DNA of 39,623 bases from CALMEC01 sp031372145 (GTDB taxonomy: Bacteria > Actinomycetota > Thermoleophilia > Miltoncostaeales > Miltoncostaeaceae): NCBI GenBank assembly GCA_031372145.1, contig JANMKR010000143.1, positions 1-39,623 of the forward strand, written 5' to 3'. Of the stretch, positions 8,223-16,259 are shown one piece after another. The position numbers and the translations under genes are program-made. The notes under the pieces were generated by a model. It was not told where the DNA came from and searched no databases. It was given only the letters and a program-made list of their open reading frames with translations. Each line of letters begins with the position of its first letter. The stretch's first letter is position 1.

Positions 8223-8489
8223 ATGGCGATTTACTTCAGCATCGGGTTTTGCCAACCGTTCGCCAAGATGGCGACGGAACGGGTCGAGGGCTTCGAAAGC
8301 GTCGAGATCGTGAGCGCCGACGGCGAGATCGTGGGCGTGCGAATCGATGATCCGCGCGAGGTGCTCCGTCTCGATGATCTGATCGCGGCTTTGAACCTGG
8401 ATGCGGACAAGGTGTGGCAACGACTGCGGGCCGACGAAGACGTGCTCCTGGGCCGCCGGCAGGCCACCTGGGGCGGCGGCGGGGCGTAA
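8223..8489 (+). CDS. small conserved-looking protein of unknown function
   Basis: An 88-residue soluble, acidic protein whose ATG immediately follows the thioredoxin TGA. The middle reads as an alternating strand and helix pattern (VEIVSADGEIVGVRIDDPREV, then LDDLIAALNLDADKVWQRL), and the tail is Trp/Gly-rich (TWGGGGA). I do not recognise a family. Tight coupling to the thioredoxin and L,D-transpeptidase genes suggests a shared role in envelope or redox work, but this is only contextual. Confidence 0.7.
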   Translation: MAIYFSIGFCQPFAKMATERVEGFESVEIVSADGEIVGVRIDDPREVLRLDDLIAALNLDADKVWQRLRADEDVLLGRRQATWGGGGA

Positions 8490-8667
8490 ACCGGTTTCGC
8501 GTGGACGTGACGCAGCGCCGACCCACGGGCAGCACCGCGCGCGCCGCGTGATCCCTCAGCCCCGAGTGCATCGCTTGACGCATCGGGGAGGGCACCAACG
8601 TGGCCCTTGGAGCACACACGGCGTTTCCAAACCCCACTTCGACCCGGCCGCTGGCTCGTGTTCACCA

Positions 8668-8685
8668 GACAGCCATTTGGCTGTC
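8668..8685. repeat. perfect inverted repeat GACAGCCA-tt-TGGCTGTC
   Basis: Eight-base arms match exactly around a two-base centre. The form is that of a dimeric repressor operator rather than a terminator, since the loop is too short for a stable hairpin. The bound factor is unknown. Confidence 0.6.
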
Positions 8686-8700
8686 ACGGTGCGGCCAATT

Positions 8701-8760
8701 GTCACATCCCATGTGTGAATGTTGTGACGCTATTGGCACACTCGGGTGTAGCGCTGTGAC
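8701..8760. promoter_or_regulatory. cluster of GTCACA/TGTGAC boxes
   Basis: GTCACA at 8701-8706 faces TGTGAC at 8723-8728, and TGTGAC recurs at 8755-8760. The spacing does not fit the 11-bp PHO boxes elsewhere in the window, nor an exact CRP site. Probably a protein-binding region for the gene at 8848. Confidence 0.35.
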
Positions 8761-8847
8761 ACGTTCTGGGGGCAGGATCCGGTCCATGAGTCGTTTGCCA
8801 CACGGATTCGGATCGCCGTCGGGACGTGGACGATCGGGGATGTCCAC

Positions 8848-9510
8848 GTGAGTCGCTCACCACGCGGCCGGCAGCCATCTCTTCCGTCGGAGCGTTCGCC
8901 GCGGCACACCGCCTCCCCGCCTGCGGGGCCGGAGTGCCCACCGTGTGCGATCTGCGGGCATGGCGGACGCGGATCCCGGGTGCCGCACCACCTGACGCAT
9001 GGAATCTCCGTGTGGTTGTGCGACACGCACAGAAGTGATTCGTTCATGAGCCGCCGTTCGGGACGGGAATTCGTCGAACGACTCGCGGGGGTGTGGGCGG
9101 CGAACGAGATGCTCACCGGCCGCAGGAACGACGCGCTCGAAGCACACCTTCGGCGCATCCACACGGCGACGGCCGGCCGAAAGCAGCCGGGGTCGTACTC
9201 ATGGCCGCTCCTGCGTCTCGAGGCCGAACGGCGGTTTGCGGCGGGAGAACCCCCGGCGAACGTCATCGCCGAACTGCGCCGAAGCTACCGTGACGGCCCC
9301 GCGATGGTTCCCTCAGTACGCACCATGCGCCGATGGTTCACGCAGGCGCGCTGGCTGGCAAACGCATCGAACAACCGGCGTTCGCAGTCCCGACCGCCCA
9401 CGCGACCAGCCCGACCAGCATCACCCTGGCAACCGTTCATCAATGTGGTGCTCACCGGCGCCACCCGCACTCCCGCCCAACGGTTGAGCCTCCTGCGACG
9501 AAGACCCTGA
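8848..9510 (+). CDS. HNH-like zinc-ligand protein of unknown function
   Basis: A 220-residue, very basic protein. Near the N terminus it has C30-x2-C33-x2-C36, then HHLTHG (His 47, 48, 51), then LCDTH (C58, H61). This resembles a compact HNH/treble-clef zinc module, although the downstream HNH Asn/His pattern is not clear. The middle has helices rich in Arg and Glu (FVERLAGVW; RLEAERRFAAGEPPANVIAEL) and a possible helix-turn-helix (SVRTMRRWFTQARW). The C terminus is Arg/Pro-rich. I recall related proteins in Thermoleophilia but no function; DNA or RNA binding is a guess. GTG 8848 follows a 21-codon frame whose own start has a similar sequence. It ends 3 bp from the convergent ileS gene. Confidence 0.72.
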   Translation: MSRSPRGRQPSLPSERSPRHTASPPAGPECPPCAICGHGGRGSRVPHHLTHGISVWLCDTHRSDSFMSRRSGREFVERLAGVWAANEMLTGRRNDALEAHLRRIHTATAGRKQPGSYSWPLLRLEAERRFAAGEPPANVIAELRRSYRDGPAMVPSVRTMRRWFTQARWLANASNNRRSQSRPPTRPARPASPWQPFINVVLTGATRTPAQRLSLLRRRP

Positions 9511-9513
9511 GCC

Positions 9514-12500
9514 TCAGGCCCGATCGAGACGGATCGCGAGGGGTTCGCCGTCCAGGACGTGCTCCTCGTGGTGGACGCCGCCAAACGGAGCGCCGTGCCC
9601 GACGGACAGGTCCACCGCCAGGGTCTCGGCGGCAATGTGCGGGCGGTGCGCGTCGATCGCCTCGCGCAACACGCCCGAGCCGTCCAGGTGGAGACGGATC
9701 CGCTCCTCGACCCGCAGGCCGGCTGCCTTGCGGGCAGCCTGCACCGCGTGGATCACCTCGCGGGCCCGACCTTCCTGACGAAGCTCCTCCGACAGATCCG
9801 TCGCGAGGCCGACCGCCAGCGCCCCGTCCTGGACAACGGCGTACCGCTCGCTGGGGCGAACCTCACGCAGCACATCGTCGCCGCTGACCGCCTGGGGCAC
9901 GCCGTTGATGGTGATCGTGACCTCGCCACCGCCGTCGAGCGCACGGACGACCTCGGTACCGTCCAATGTGGCGAACGCCTCGGCGACCAGCGGCATCGCG
10001 TTACCGAACCGGGGTCCGAGCGTGCGGTAGTTCGGTTTGACCGTGACCTCGACCAGTTCGGCGGGGTCGCTGATGAACCGCACGTCCTTGACGTTGAGTT
10101 CGTCCGCGATGAGCTCGACATGTGCCCCCATCGCGGCGGCGTCAGCCGGCGCACACGCGACGACCACCTCCGCAAGCGGTTGCCGGACCCGCAGCTTGGC
10201 GTCCTTGCGCGCCGAACGCCCGAGCGACACGGCATCACGGACGGCTGACATCTGCGTGACCAGCGCAGCGTCCTCACGGCCACCGGACACGGGCCAGTCC
10301 GCCAGGTGCACGCTCGACCGCGCCTCGGCATCGTGCGCGGCGACGAGGTTGGCGTACATCTCGTCGGCGACGAACGGGCAAAACGGCGCGATGAGCTTTG
10401 CGATGGTCACCAGGCACTCGTGCAGCGTGGCAAACGCCGAGGCGCGATCGGAGGCATCATCGGAGCGCCAAAACCGCCGGCGGCCCGTTCGCACGTACCA
10501 GTTGGACAGATCGTCGACGAACGCCGTGATCGCACGACCACCGGCCGCCGCGTCGTAGCCCTCGAGCGCGGCCGTCACCGTCGCCGTGGTCTCATCAAGC
10601 CGCGCGAGCGCCCAGCGATCGATCGTCGGGAGGTCCGTCGGCGCAACGCCACCCGGCGTCCAGCCGTCAGGCAGGGCGGCGTAGGTGACGAGGAACGCAT
10701 ACGTGTTCCACAACGTCCGCAGCTGCCCGCCCGCCTCGCGGATCGTGTCGAGGCTGAAACGGAACGACTCCCCTGCGCTCTGACCCGTGAACAGGTACCA
10801 GCGGAACGGGTCGGCGCCGAACTCGTCGAGGACGGTCCACGGTTCGATCACGTTGCCCTTGGTCTTGCTCATCTTCTGTCCGTCGCCGTCCAGAATGAGT
10901 CCCAGACACACGCAATTGCGAAACGCGGCGTCGTCGAACAGCATCGTCGCCTCGGCGTGCAGTGAGTAGAACCATCCGCGCGTCTGATCCTGCGCCTCGC
11001 AGATGTAGTCCGCCGGGAACCTCCCAGCCAACGCCCCCTCACCTGCGAACGGGTAGTGCTGCTGGGCGAACGGCATCGCGCCGCTGTCATACCAGACGTC
11101 GATGACCTCTGGGACGCGGCGCGCCTGACCGCCGCACGCGCAGCGCACGACAATGTCGTCGACGGCGGGGCGGTGTGGATCGAAGTCCTGCCCAGGTGGG
11201 TTGACGGCCGCTTCGCGAAGCTCGTTGAACGACCCGATCGCCGTCACCTGCTCGCAGTCGTCACACCGCCACAACGGGAGCGGCGTGCCCCAATAGCGCT
11301 CCCGCGAGATCGCCCAGTCGACGTTGCCCTCGAGCCACTTGCCGAACCGTCCGTCCCGCACGTGTTCCGGATACCAGTTGATCGTGGAGTTGACCTCGAG
11401 GAGCCGATCACGCACCGCCGTCGTACGGATGTACCAGGACGGTTTGGCGTAGTAGAGCAGCGGCGTCCCGCAGCGCCAACAATGCGGGTAGGAGTGGTGG
11501 TAGGTCTCCTCCCGGAACAAGACGTTGCGGGTGTCCAGGTCCTTGATCAAGTCCTTGTCGGCCTCTTTGACCGACCGGCCCGCGAACGCTCCAACCGCGT
11601 CGGTGAACCGACCCTGGCGGTCGACCGGATTGGTGATCTCCAGGTCGTTGTCGCGTGCGACCTGCATGTCGTCCTCGCCGAACGCCGGGGCGATGTGCAC
11701 GATCCCGGTGCCGTCGTGGGTGGTGACGAACGATGCGCCAACGACCCGGTGGGCACCGTCCAGGTAGGGAAACGGCGGCGTGTACGCCCGACCGACCAAC
11801 GCGGAGCCTGGGAACGTCTCGACGACGCGGCCGGCGCCCCGCAACACCTTCTCTACCAGAGCCTCGGCCATCACGACGTGCTCCATGCCGACGACCACCT
11901 CGGCGTACGTCACATCCGGATTGACTGCGGCTGCCTGGTTGGCGGGCAAAGTCCATGGCGTGGTCGTCCACACCAGCATCGACAGGTTCGGCGTGTCGAC
12001 GAACGGAAACCGCACGTACACCGACGGGTCCTCGACGTCCTTGTAGCCCAACGCAACCTCGTGACTGGACAGCGAGGTGCCGCAGCGCGGGCAGTACGGG
12101 ACGACCTTGTCGGCCTCGTAGATCAGCCCCTTGTCCCAGAGCGTGGCGAGACTCCACCACACACTTTCGATGTACGGCGTGTCCATCGTGCGGTACGCCG
12201 CGCCCGTGTCGACCCAAAAACCGATGCGCTCGGTCAGCCGCTCCCACTCGTCCAGGTACCCCTGCACCGATTCGCGGCAGCGCTGATTGAACTCGGCAAT
12301 GCCGAACGCCTCGATCTCGGGTTTGCCGCTGATGCCGAGCTGCTTCTCGACCTCGAGCTCGACCGGCAGCCCGTGGCAATCCCAGCCGCCCTTGCGCTCG
12401 ACGAACCTGCCGCGCATCGTGTGGAACCGCGGGAAAATGTCCTTGAACACGCGGGAGAGGACGTGGTGCGAACCCGGTCGCCCGTTGGCCGTCGGCGGCC

Positions 12501-12645
12501 CCTCGTAGAACACGTACGGCTCGCCGCCCGCGCGCAGTTCCATGCTCTGCGCAAACACCTGCTCATCGCGCCATCGGGCAAGAACGCGCTCTTCCATGCC
12601 GACCCAGGTCCAATCCGATCCGGTTGCGACGGGACGCCAGCTCAT
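9514..12645 (-). CDS. ileS: isoleucyl-tRNA synthetase
   Basis: A 1043-residue class I aminoacyl-tRNA synthetase that charges tRNA-Ile and edits mis-activated valine. The HIGH-type motif appears as GSHHV after PPTANGRP, and the KMSKS loop as KMSKTKGN. The CP1 editing domain carries TTPWTLPAN and GTGIVHIAPAFGEDD, and WYDSGAMPF precedes the catalytic C-terminal half. Cys pairs are present in CPRCGTS, CWRCGTP and CDDC/CACG. The length and these signatures fit the longer, eukaryote-like IleS class, which is often mupirocin tolerant (family knowledge). ATG 12645 overlaps the TGA of the upstream phosphatase gene as ATGA, so the two are translationally coupled. Confidence 0.96.
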   Translation of the reverse strand: MSWRPVATGSDWTWVGMEERVLARWRDEQVFAQSMELRAGGEPYVFYEGPPTANGRPGSHHVLSRVFKDIFPRFHTMRGRFVERKGGWDCHGLPVELEVEKQLGISGKPEIEAFGIAEFNQRCRESVQGYLDEWERLTERIGFWVDTGAAYRTMDTPYIESVWWSLATLWDKGLIYEADKVVPYCPRCGTSLSSHEVALGYKDVEDPSVYVRFPFVDTPNLSMLVWTTTPWTLPANQAAAVNPDVTYAEVVVGMEHVVMAEALVEKVLRGAGRVVETFPGSALVGRAYTPPFPYLDGAHRVVGASFVTTHDGTGIVHIAPAFGEDDMQVARDNDLEITNPVDRQGRFTDAVGAFAGRSVKEADKDLIKDLDTRNVLFREETYHHSYPHCWRCGTPLLYYAKPSWYIRTTAVRDRLLEVNSTINWYPEHVRDGRFGKWLEGNVDWAISRERYWGTPLPLWRCDDCEQVTAIGSFNELREAAVNPPGQDFDPHRPAVDDIVVRCACGGQARRVPEVIDVWYDSGAMPFAQQHYPFAGEGALAGRFPADYICEAQDQTRGWFYSLHAEATMLFDDAAFRNCVCLGLILDGDGQKMSKTKGNVIEPWTVLDEFGADPFRWYLFTGQSAGESFRFSLDTIREAGGQLRTLWNTYAFLVTYAALPDGWTPGGVAPTDLPTIDRWALARLDETTATVTAALEGYDAAAGGRAITAFVDDLSNWYVRTGRRRFWRSDDASDRASAFATLHECLVTIAKLIAPFCPFVADEMYANLVAAHDAEARSSVHLADWPVSGGREDAALVTQMSAVRDAVSLGRSARKDAKLRVRQPLAEVVVACAPADAAAMGAHVELIADELNVKDVRFISDPAELVEVTVKPNYRTLGPRFGNAMPLVAEAFATLDGTEVVRALDGGGEVTITINGVPQAVSGDDVLREVRPSERYAVVQDGALAVGLATDLSEELRQEGRAREVIHAVQAARKAAGLRVEERIRLHLDGSGVLREAIDAHRPHIAAETLAVDLSVGHGAPFGGVHHEEHVLDGEPLAIRLDRA

Positions 12646-13301
12646 GCCGCGGCCGTTTCGCGCGTCTCGAGCACGCGACGAACCTGGTGGAAGTCCTCGA
12701 ATGGTGTGAACGCGACGTCGCGTTCCGTCAGGTGCTCGGCCAAACCGTCGCGTGCGAACACCAGGTCTGCCATGAGCGACACGCAGCGATCCGAGATGCC
12801 GTCGCCGACGTAGACGAGCTGCTCGCCTCGCCACCGCGCCCGAAGCGGCTCGCGTTTGCAGGGGCGACCGCACAGACCGCAGCGCTCACCGCGATCGGAC
12901 CACACCAACGCGCAGCCGTCACGACTGAACCGGGCGTCGTGCGCGACCACCTCCAAATGCCCCAGGCCCGCCTCGGCGAGCACCGGTTCGATGACCGAGC
13001 GAAAGCCGTTGGACAGGACGACGAGGCGATGGCCGCGGTCCGCGCACCAGTCAACCCACTCGCCGAAGCCGTCGCGGATCGGCGCGTGCTCGCGAACGAC
13101 CTCCCGCACCTCGCCCGGCGTTGCCCGGACGGACGCGAACTGCTCCTGCATCGCCTGTTCGACGGTGATCTCCCCCACCCGAAGCCGCAGCTCGAGCCGC
13201 TCCCACAGTCCCCGTGCTCCGTACGACTCCACGATCACGTGAAGGGTGTCCCGCTGGGTGATCGTTCCGTCGAAATCGCACGCGATGAGCAGGGGTTTCA
13301 C
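12642..13301 (-). CDS. HAD-superfamily phosphatase (MtnX/SerB-like)
   Basis: A 219-residue soluble phosphatase. Motif I is CDFDGTITQRDT near residues 8-19, motif II VVLSNGF, and motif III/IV is the Lys region followed by YVGDGISDRC. A Cys cluster, CGLCGRPCK, lies between motifs II and III, as in the MtnX/PHOSPHO group of phosphoserine-phosphatase-like enzymes. The substrate is not determined; a small phosphorylated metabolite is likely. The GTG start at 13301 has TATCGT 9 nt upstream, so the leader is very short. The gene overlaps ileS by four bases (ATGA). A link between the phosphatase and isoleucine charging is not obvious. Confidence 0.85.
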   Translation of the reverse strand: MKPLLIACDFDGTITQRDTLHVIVESYGARGLWERLELRLRVGEITVEQAMQEQFASVRATPGEVREVVREHAPIRDGFGEWVDWCADRGHRLVVLSNGFRSVIEPVLAEAGLGHLEVVAHDARFSRDGCALVWSDRGERCGLCGRPCKREPLRARWRGEQLVYVGDGISDRCVSLMADLVFARDGLAEHLTERDVAFTPFEDFHQVRRVLETRETAAA

Positions 13302-13359
13302 GAAAAACGGACGATACCAGACCGGTTGCGGCCCCCTCCTGCTGCGGAGACAAGTGCAC

Positions 13360-13365
13360 TAGGAT
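13360..13365 (+). promoter_or_regulatory. putative -10 TAGGAT for a leaderless hydrolase gene
   Basis: TAGGAT ends 7 nt before ATG 13373, so transcription would start at or next to the A of the start codon. No Shine-Dalgarno is present. Confidence 0.45.
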
Positions 13366-13372
13366 CTCCGAA

Positions 13373-14071
13373 ATGGCTCCGCGACCAATCTTCGTCCATG
13401 GCGCGGGCGGCAGCGCGACAACGTGGCAGCATCAGGAGCCGCGGTTCGAGGGCTGCTACGTGCTGGCGTTACCCGGGCACGCCATGGGAACGGCGTTCTC
13501 GACCGTCGGGGCCTATGCGGAATGGACCGCGCACGCGATCCGTGAAATCCCCGGGTCCCGCGTGGTGGTGGGGCACTCCATGGGTGGCGCGATCGCACTG
13601 CAGCTCGCCCTGGATCATCCTGAGCTCGTCGATGGATTGGTGATCATCGCGAGCGGTCCGCGATTGTTTGTCCCCGACGCGGCGTTCGACCTCGCCAGGA
13701 CTGACCTGCCCGCCGAATGCGAGCGGCTGCTGCGCAAGGGCTGGGTGGATCCCGACGACGCGACGATCGCCGACGAGGTCGCCCAGATGGTCGAAGGCGG
13801 CCAGGAGACCCTGCTGTCTGACTACGCGGCCTGCCGATCCTTTGACGTCACCGACCGCCTGGACGAGGTGCGGGTGCCGGTGTTGATCGTCGCCGGCTCG
13901 GCCGATCAACTGACACCGATGGAATTCTCTGAAGAGCTCGCTCGCGGACTCCCTCAGTCGATCCAGGTGGCCGTGCCGAACGCGGGACACTGGGTGATGA
14001 AGGAGCGACCGGCGACGGTCGATCTGTTGATCGCAGGATTCCTTGCCCGCCTCGAGCTGAGCGGTGACTGA
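13373..14071 (+). CDS. alpha/beta-fold hydrolase
   Basis: A 232-residue cytoplasmic hydrolase with the full triad visible. The nucleophile Ser lies in GHSMGG near residue 65. The acid Asp lies in AGSADQLTP near residue 180 and His in NAGHWVM near residue 205. The oxyanion-hole region is FVHGAGGS. It is a typical esterase or lipase-like enzyme of the small, minimal-cap type; the substrate is unknown. Its last 8 bases overlap the start of the diacylglycerol-kinase-like gene, so the pair may act on lipids together. Confidence 0.9.
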   Translation: MAPRPIFVHGAGGSATTWQHQEPRFEGCYVLALPGHAMGTAFSTVGAYAEWTAHAIREIPGSRVVVGHSMGGAIALQLALDHPELVDGLVIIASGPRLFVPDAAFDLARTDLPAECERLLRKGWVDPDDATIADEVAQMVEGGQETLLSDYAACRSFDVTDRLDEVRVPVLIVAGSADQLTPMEFSEELARGLPQSIQVAVPNAGHWVMKERPATVDLLIAGFLARLELSGD

Positions 14072-14993
14072 GCGGATCGCACTGATCGTCAACCCGGCCG
14101 CAACCCGGGCCGGGCCGCATCTACGCGATCGCGTCGTGCTGGCGCTGACCCCGCTCGGCCTGCACGACGTGCTGGACACCGCCCGACGGGGCGATGGCTC
14201 GCGACTGGCCCGGCGCGCCATCCAGGAGGGAGCCACCCTCGTCGTTGCAATGGGCGGCGACGGAACGGTCAACGAGGTCGCCTGCGCGCTGGCGGACACG
14301 ACGTCTGCGATTGCGGTGCTTCCCACCGGAAGCACGAACGTCTTCGCACGAGCGCTCGGCTGGCCGTATCCGGCGCGCCTGACGTTGCCGGCATTGGTCA
14401 CCGCCCTCCGCGCGCCACGATTTCGGGACGTCACGCTCGGACAGATCGCGTGCGGCGGGACAGAGCGTGTGTTCTGCATCAACGCCGGTGCCGGCACGGA
14501 CGCCGACACCATCCACTTGGTCGAGGCGCGTCCGTGGCTCAAACGAAGGCTCCGCCAGGTCGGCGTCGGTGGTGCAACGGTGGTGGCAGCCGCACGAGCG
14601 GCGCGACATCCCGTCACGATCAACGTCGCGATCGACGCTGACGATCCGCGAGCACTCACAACGCTGCTGGTGGCGTGCGGTGCGCCGTACGCCTATTTGG
14701 GTTCGCGGGAACTCGATCTGGTTCCCGGTGCCGCGTTCGACGGGCGCCTGAGATGGGTCGGCGTCAGTTCCGCCGGCTTCGCGCAATCCGTCCGTGTGGT
14801 CGTCGACGCCCTACGCGGCGGACGCCACCTCGAGCGCGATACCGTCATCGACGGCTGGGCGACCCGCCAGATCGTCGTGTCATCCAACCAACCCGTGGCG
14901 GTGCAAGCCGACGGGGAGCCGCTGGGCTGGCATACCCAGATGCGCATGTCACCGGGTCCAGTTCTCAGGACGCTCATCCCCGCAACGCGCTAA
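14064..14993 (+). CDS. diacylglycerol kinase-like lipid kinase
   Basis: A 309-residue protein of the DAGK catalytic (DgkB/YegS/LCB5) family, which transfers phosphate from ATP to diacylglycerol or related lipids at the membrane face. The nucleotide-binding motif GGDGTVNEVA lies near residue 66, followed by the LPTGSTNVFAR block and the C-terminal beta domain. GTG 14064 lies inside the end of the hydrolase gene. The usual N-terminal ALIVNPAA strand follows directly, which supports this start. Products could feed phospholipid recycling; the real substrate is not known. Confidence 0.9.
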   Translation: MTERIALIVNPAATRAGPHLRDRVVLALTPLGLHDVLDTARRGDGSRLARRAIQEGATLVVAMGGDGTVNEVACALADTTSAIAVLPTGSTNVFARALGWPYPARLTLPALVTALRAPRFRDVTLGQIACGGTERVFCINAGAGTDADTIHLVEARPWLKRRLRQVGVGGATVVAAARAARHPVTINVAIDADDPRALTTLLVACGAPYAYLGSRELDLVPGAAFDGRLRWVGVSSAGFAQSVRVVVDALRGGRHLERDTVIDGWATRQIVVSSNQPVAVQADGEPLGWHTQMRMSPGPVLRTLIPATR

Positions 14994-15048
14994 AGCCCTT
15001 GGCTCCCACGGCCGATACATGGAGTGTCCGCTTCCTCCCTCCGGACCC

Positions 15049-15055
15049 GAAGGAG
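15049..15055 (+). promoter_or_regulatory. ribosome binding site GAAGGAG
   Basis: A strong Shine-Dalgarno 9 nt before ATG 15065. It is the main argument that the 74-residue frame is a real gene. Confidence 0.7.
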
Positions 15056-15064
15056 CCCTCCCCG

Positions 15065-15289
15065 ATGTCACGCCCCGACCCAACGGTCGAACTGAAGGCC
15101 CTCACCGCAATGGCGCTCGACCTGACCCGCGCCGATCCCGACCGTTCCCCTGGTGATCGCCTGCGCCGCTGGCATCGCGAGCTGGCCGAGGTCCTTGGTG
15201 ACACCGCCGAGCCGATTGACACGAACCGCGACCTCCTGCGCGACGCGATCCGATTGACCCGCAGCCGCCAGGATCTGATCACTCACTGA
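15065..15289 (+). CDS. small hypothetical protein (74 aa)
   Basis: A highly charged, helical 74-residue protein beginning MSRPDPTVELK and rich in Arg, Asp and Leu. It has no signal peptide, membrane segment or Cys. I recognise no family. A strong ribosome site supports translation. It lies after the lipid-kinase gene with a 71-base gap, and its stop is one base from the end of convergent accA. Confidence 0.65.
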   Translation: MSRPDPTVELKALTAMALDLTRADPDRSPGDRLRRWHRELAEVLGDTAEPIDTNRDLLRDAIRLTRSRQDLITH

Positions 15290-15290
15290 C

Positions 15291-16259
15291 TCACGAGACC
15301 CCGTTGTTCATCTGCGGGGGGGAGTCCTGTGCCCCACCGGTCGCGAGTTCGATGCGCCCCGACGCGACGGCGGCGGGATCTCCGATTGCAAATTCGCGGT
15401 GTGCACCGAGGCGGCGAAACCGGTCGCGTCGTTGACGGAGCCGCTCGGGGGTCGCGATCGACCGCAGGTCCTTGAACTGCCGCTGCAGGTACTGGTCGAG
15501 CAGGCGCGCGGCCTCGTCGTGGTCCTTGTGCGCGCCGCCTTTGGGCTCGGGAACGACCGCGTCGACGATGCCGAACCGGTAGCACGTGGCCGCAGTCGGC
15601 TTGAACGCCCCCGCCGCCAGCCGTGCCTTGCCGGCATCGCGCCACAGGATCGCGGCTCCGCCTTCGGGTGAGATGACCGAGTAGGTGCCGTTGGCCAGGA
15701 TCAACACCCGATCCGCGACGCCGATCGCTAGCGCCCCACCCGAAGAGCCCTCGCCGACCACGACGGCCACCGTGGGAACCGGGATACGGACCATCGCGGC
15801 GATGCTGCGCGCGATCGCACCGCCCTGGCCGCGCTGCTCGGCACCGGCACCTGGGAATGCGCCCGGCGTGTCGATGAGCGTCACGAGCGGGATGTCGAGC
15901 TTTTCGGCGAGCGCCATGACCCGCCAGGCCTTGCGGTAGCCCTCGGGGCTCGGCATGCCGAAGTTGCGGTACGTGCGCTCCTGGGTGTCGCGACCCTTCT
16001 GCTCGCCGATGAACGCCACCGGTTCGTCGTTGTAGCGGCCAATCCCACACACGATGGCGGGATCGTCCCCAAACGCCCGGTCGCCGCGTAGTTCCTCGAA
16101 CTCGCTGCACAGGCGCGTGATGTAGTCGAGCGGGTACGGACGTTCCTGGTGGCGAGCGAGCTGAATCGCATCCCAACTGGAGGACGTGTCTTCGGGCGCA
16201 CCCTGAATCTTGTCGGCGATGCGCCGGACGAACCTCCCGCCGGCGGACTTGGCGCTCAT
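15291..16259 (-). CDS. accA: acetyl-CoA carboxylase carboxyltransferase subunit alpha
   Basis: A 322-residue crotonase-fold subunit that pairs with AccD to move the carboxyl group from biotin to acetyl-CoA, giving malonyl-CoA for fatty-acid synthesis. Visible signatures are SSWDAIQLARHQERP, GDRAFGDDPAIV, IGEQKGRDT, IDTPGAFPGAGAE, GEGSSGGALA and ISPEGGA. Its ATG overlaps the accD TGA (ATGA), so equal expression by coupling is likely. The biotin carboxylase and carrier genes are not in the window. Stand-alone AccA/AccD is unlike the fused acyl-CoA carboxylases of many other actinobacteria. Confidence 0.96.
   Translation of the reverse strand: MSAKSAGGRFVRRIADKIQGAPEDTSSSWDAIQLARHQERPYPLDYITRLCSEFEELRGDRAFGDDPAIVCGIGRYNDEPVAFIGEQKGRDTQERTYRNFGMPSPEGYRKAWRVMALAEKLDIPLVTLIDTPGAFPGAGAEQRGQGGAIARSIAAMVRIPVPTVAVVVGEGSSGGALAIGVADRVLILANGTYSVISPEGGAAILWRDAGKARLAAGAFKPTAATCYRFGIVDAVVPEPKGGAHKDHDEAARLLDQYLQRQFKDLRSIATPERLRQRRDRFRRLGAHREFAIGDPAAVASGRIELATGGAQDSPPQMNNGVS

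Larger units (their letters stand above)
8490..8847. other. 358-base intergenic region with inverted repeats
   Basis: No convincing gene. It holds a perfect 8-bp inverted repeat (8668-8685), a cluster of TGTGAC/GTCACA boxes (8701-8760), an ACAC-tcgg-GTGT palindrome near 8739-8750, and a 21-codon reading frame (8786-8851) whose start resembles that of the next gene. It looks like a regulated leader or promoter region for the gene at 8848. Confidence 0.5.

Noticed and set aside
8701..8760. PHO box upstream of the zinc protein
   Set aside because: TGTGAC boxes are present but not at 11-bp spacing.
11056..12813. 585-codon plus-strand frame opposite ileS
   Set aside because: The minus strand encodes a full isoleucyl-tRNA synthetase with all motifs; the plus frame is an Arg/His/Asp-rich shadow common in high-GC DNA.
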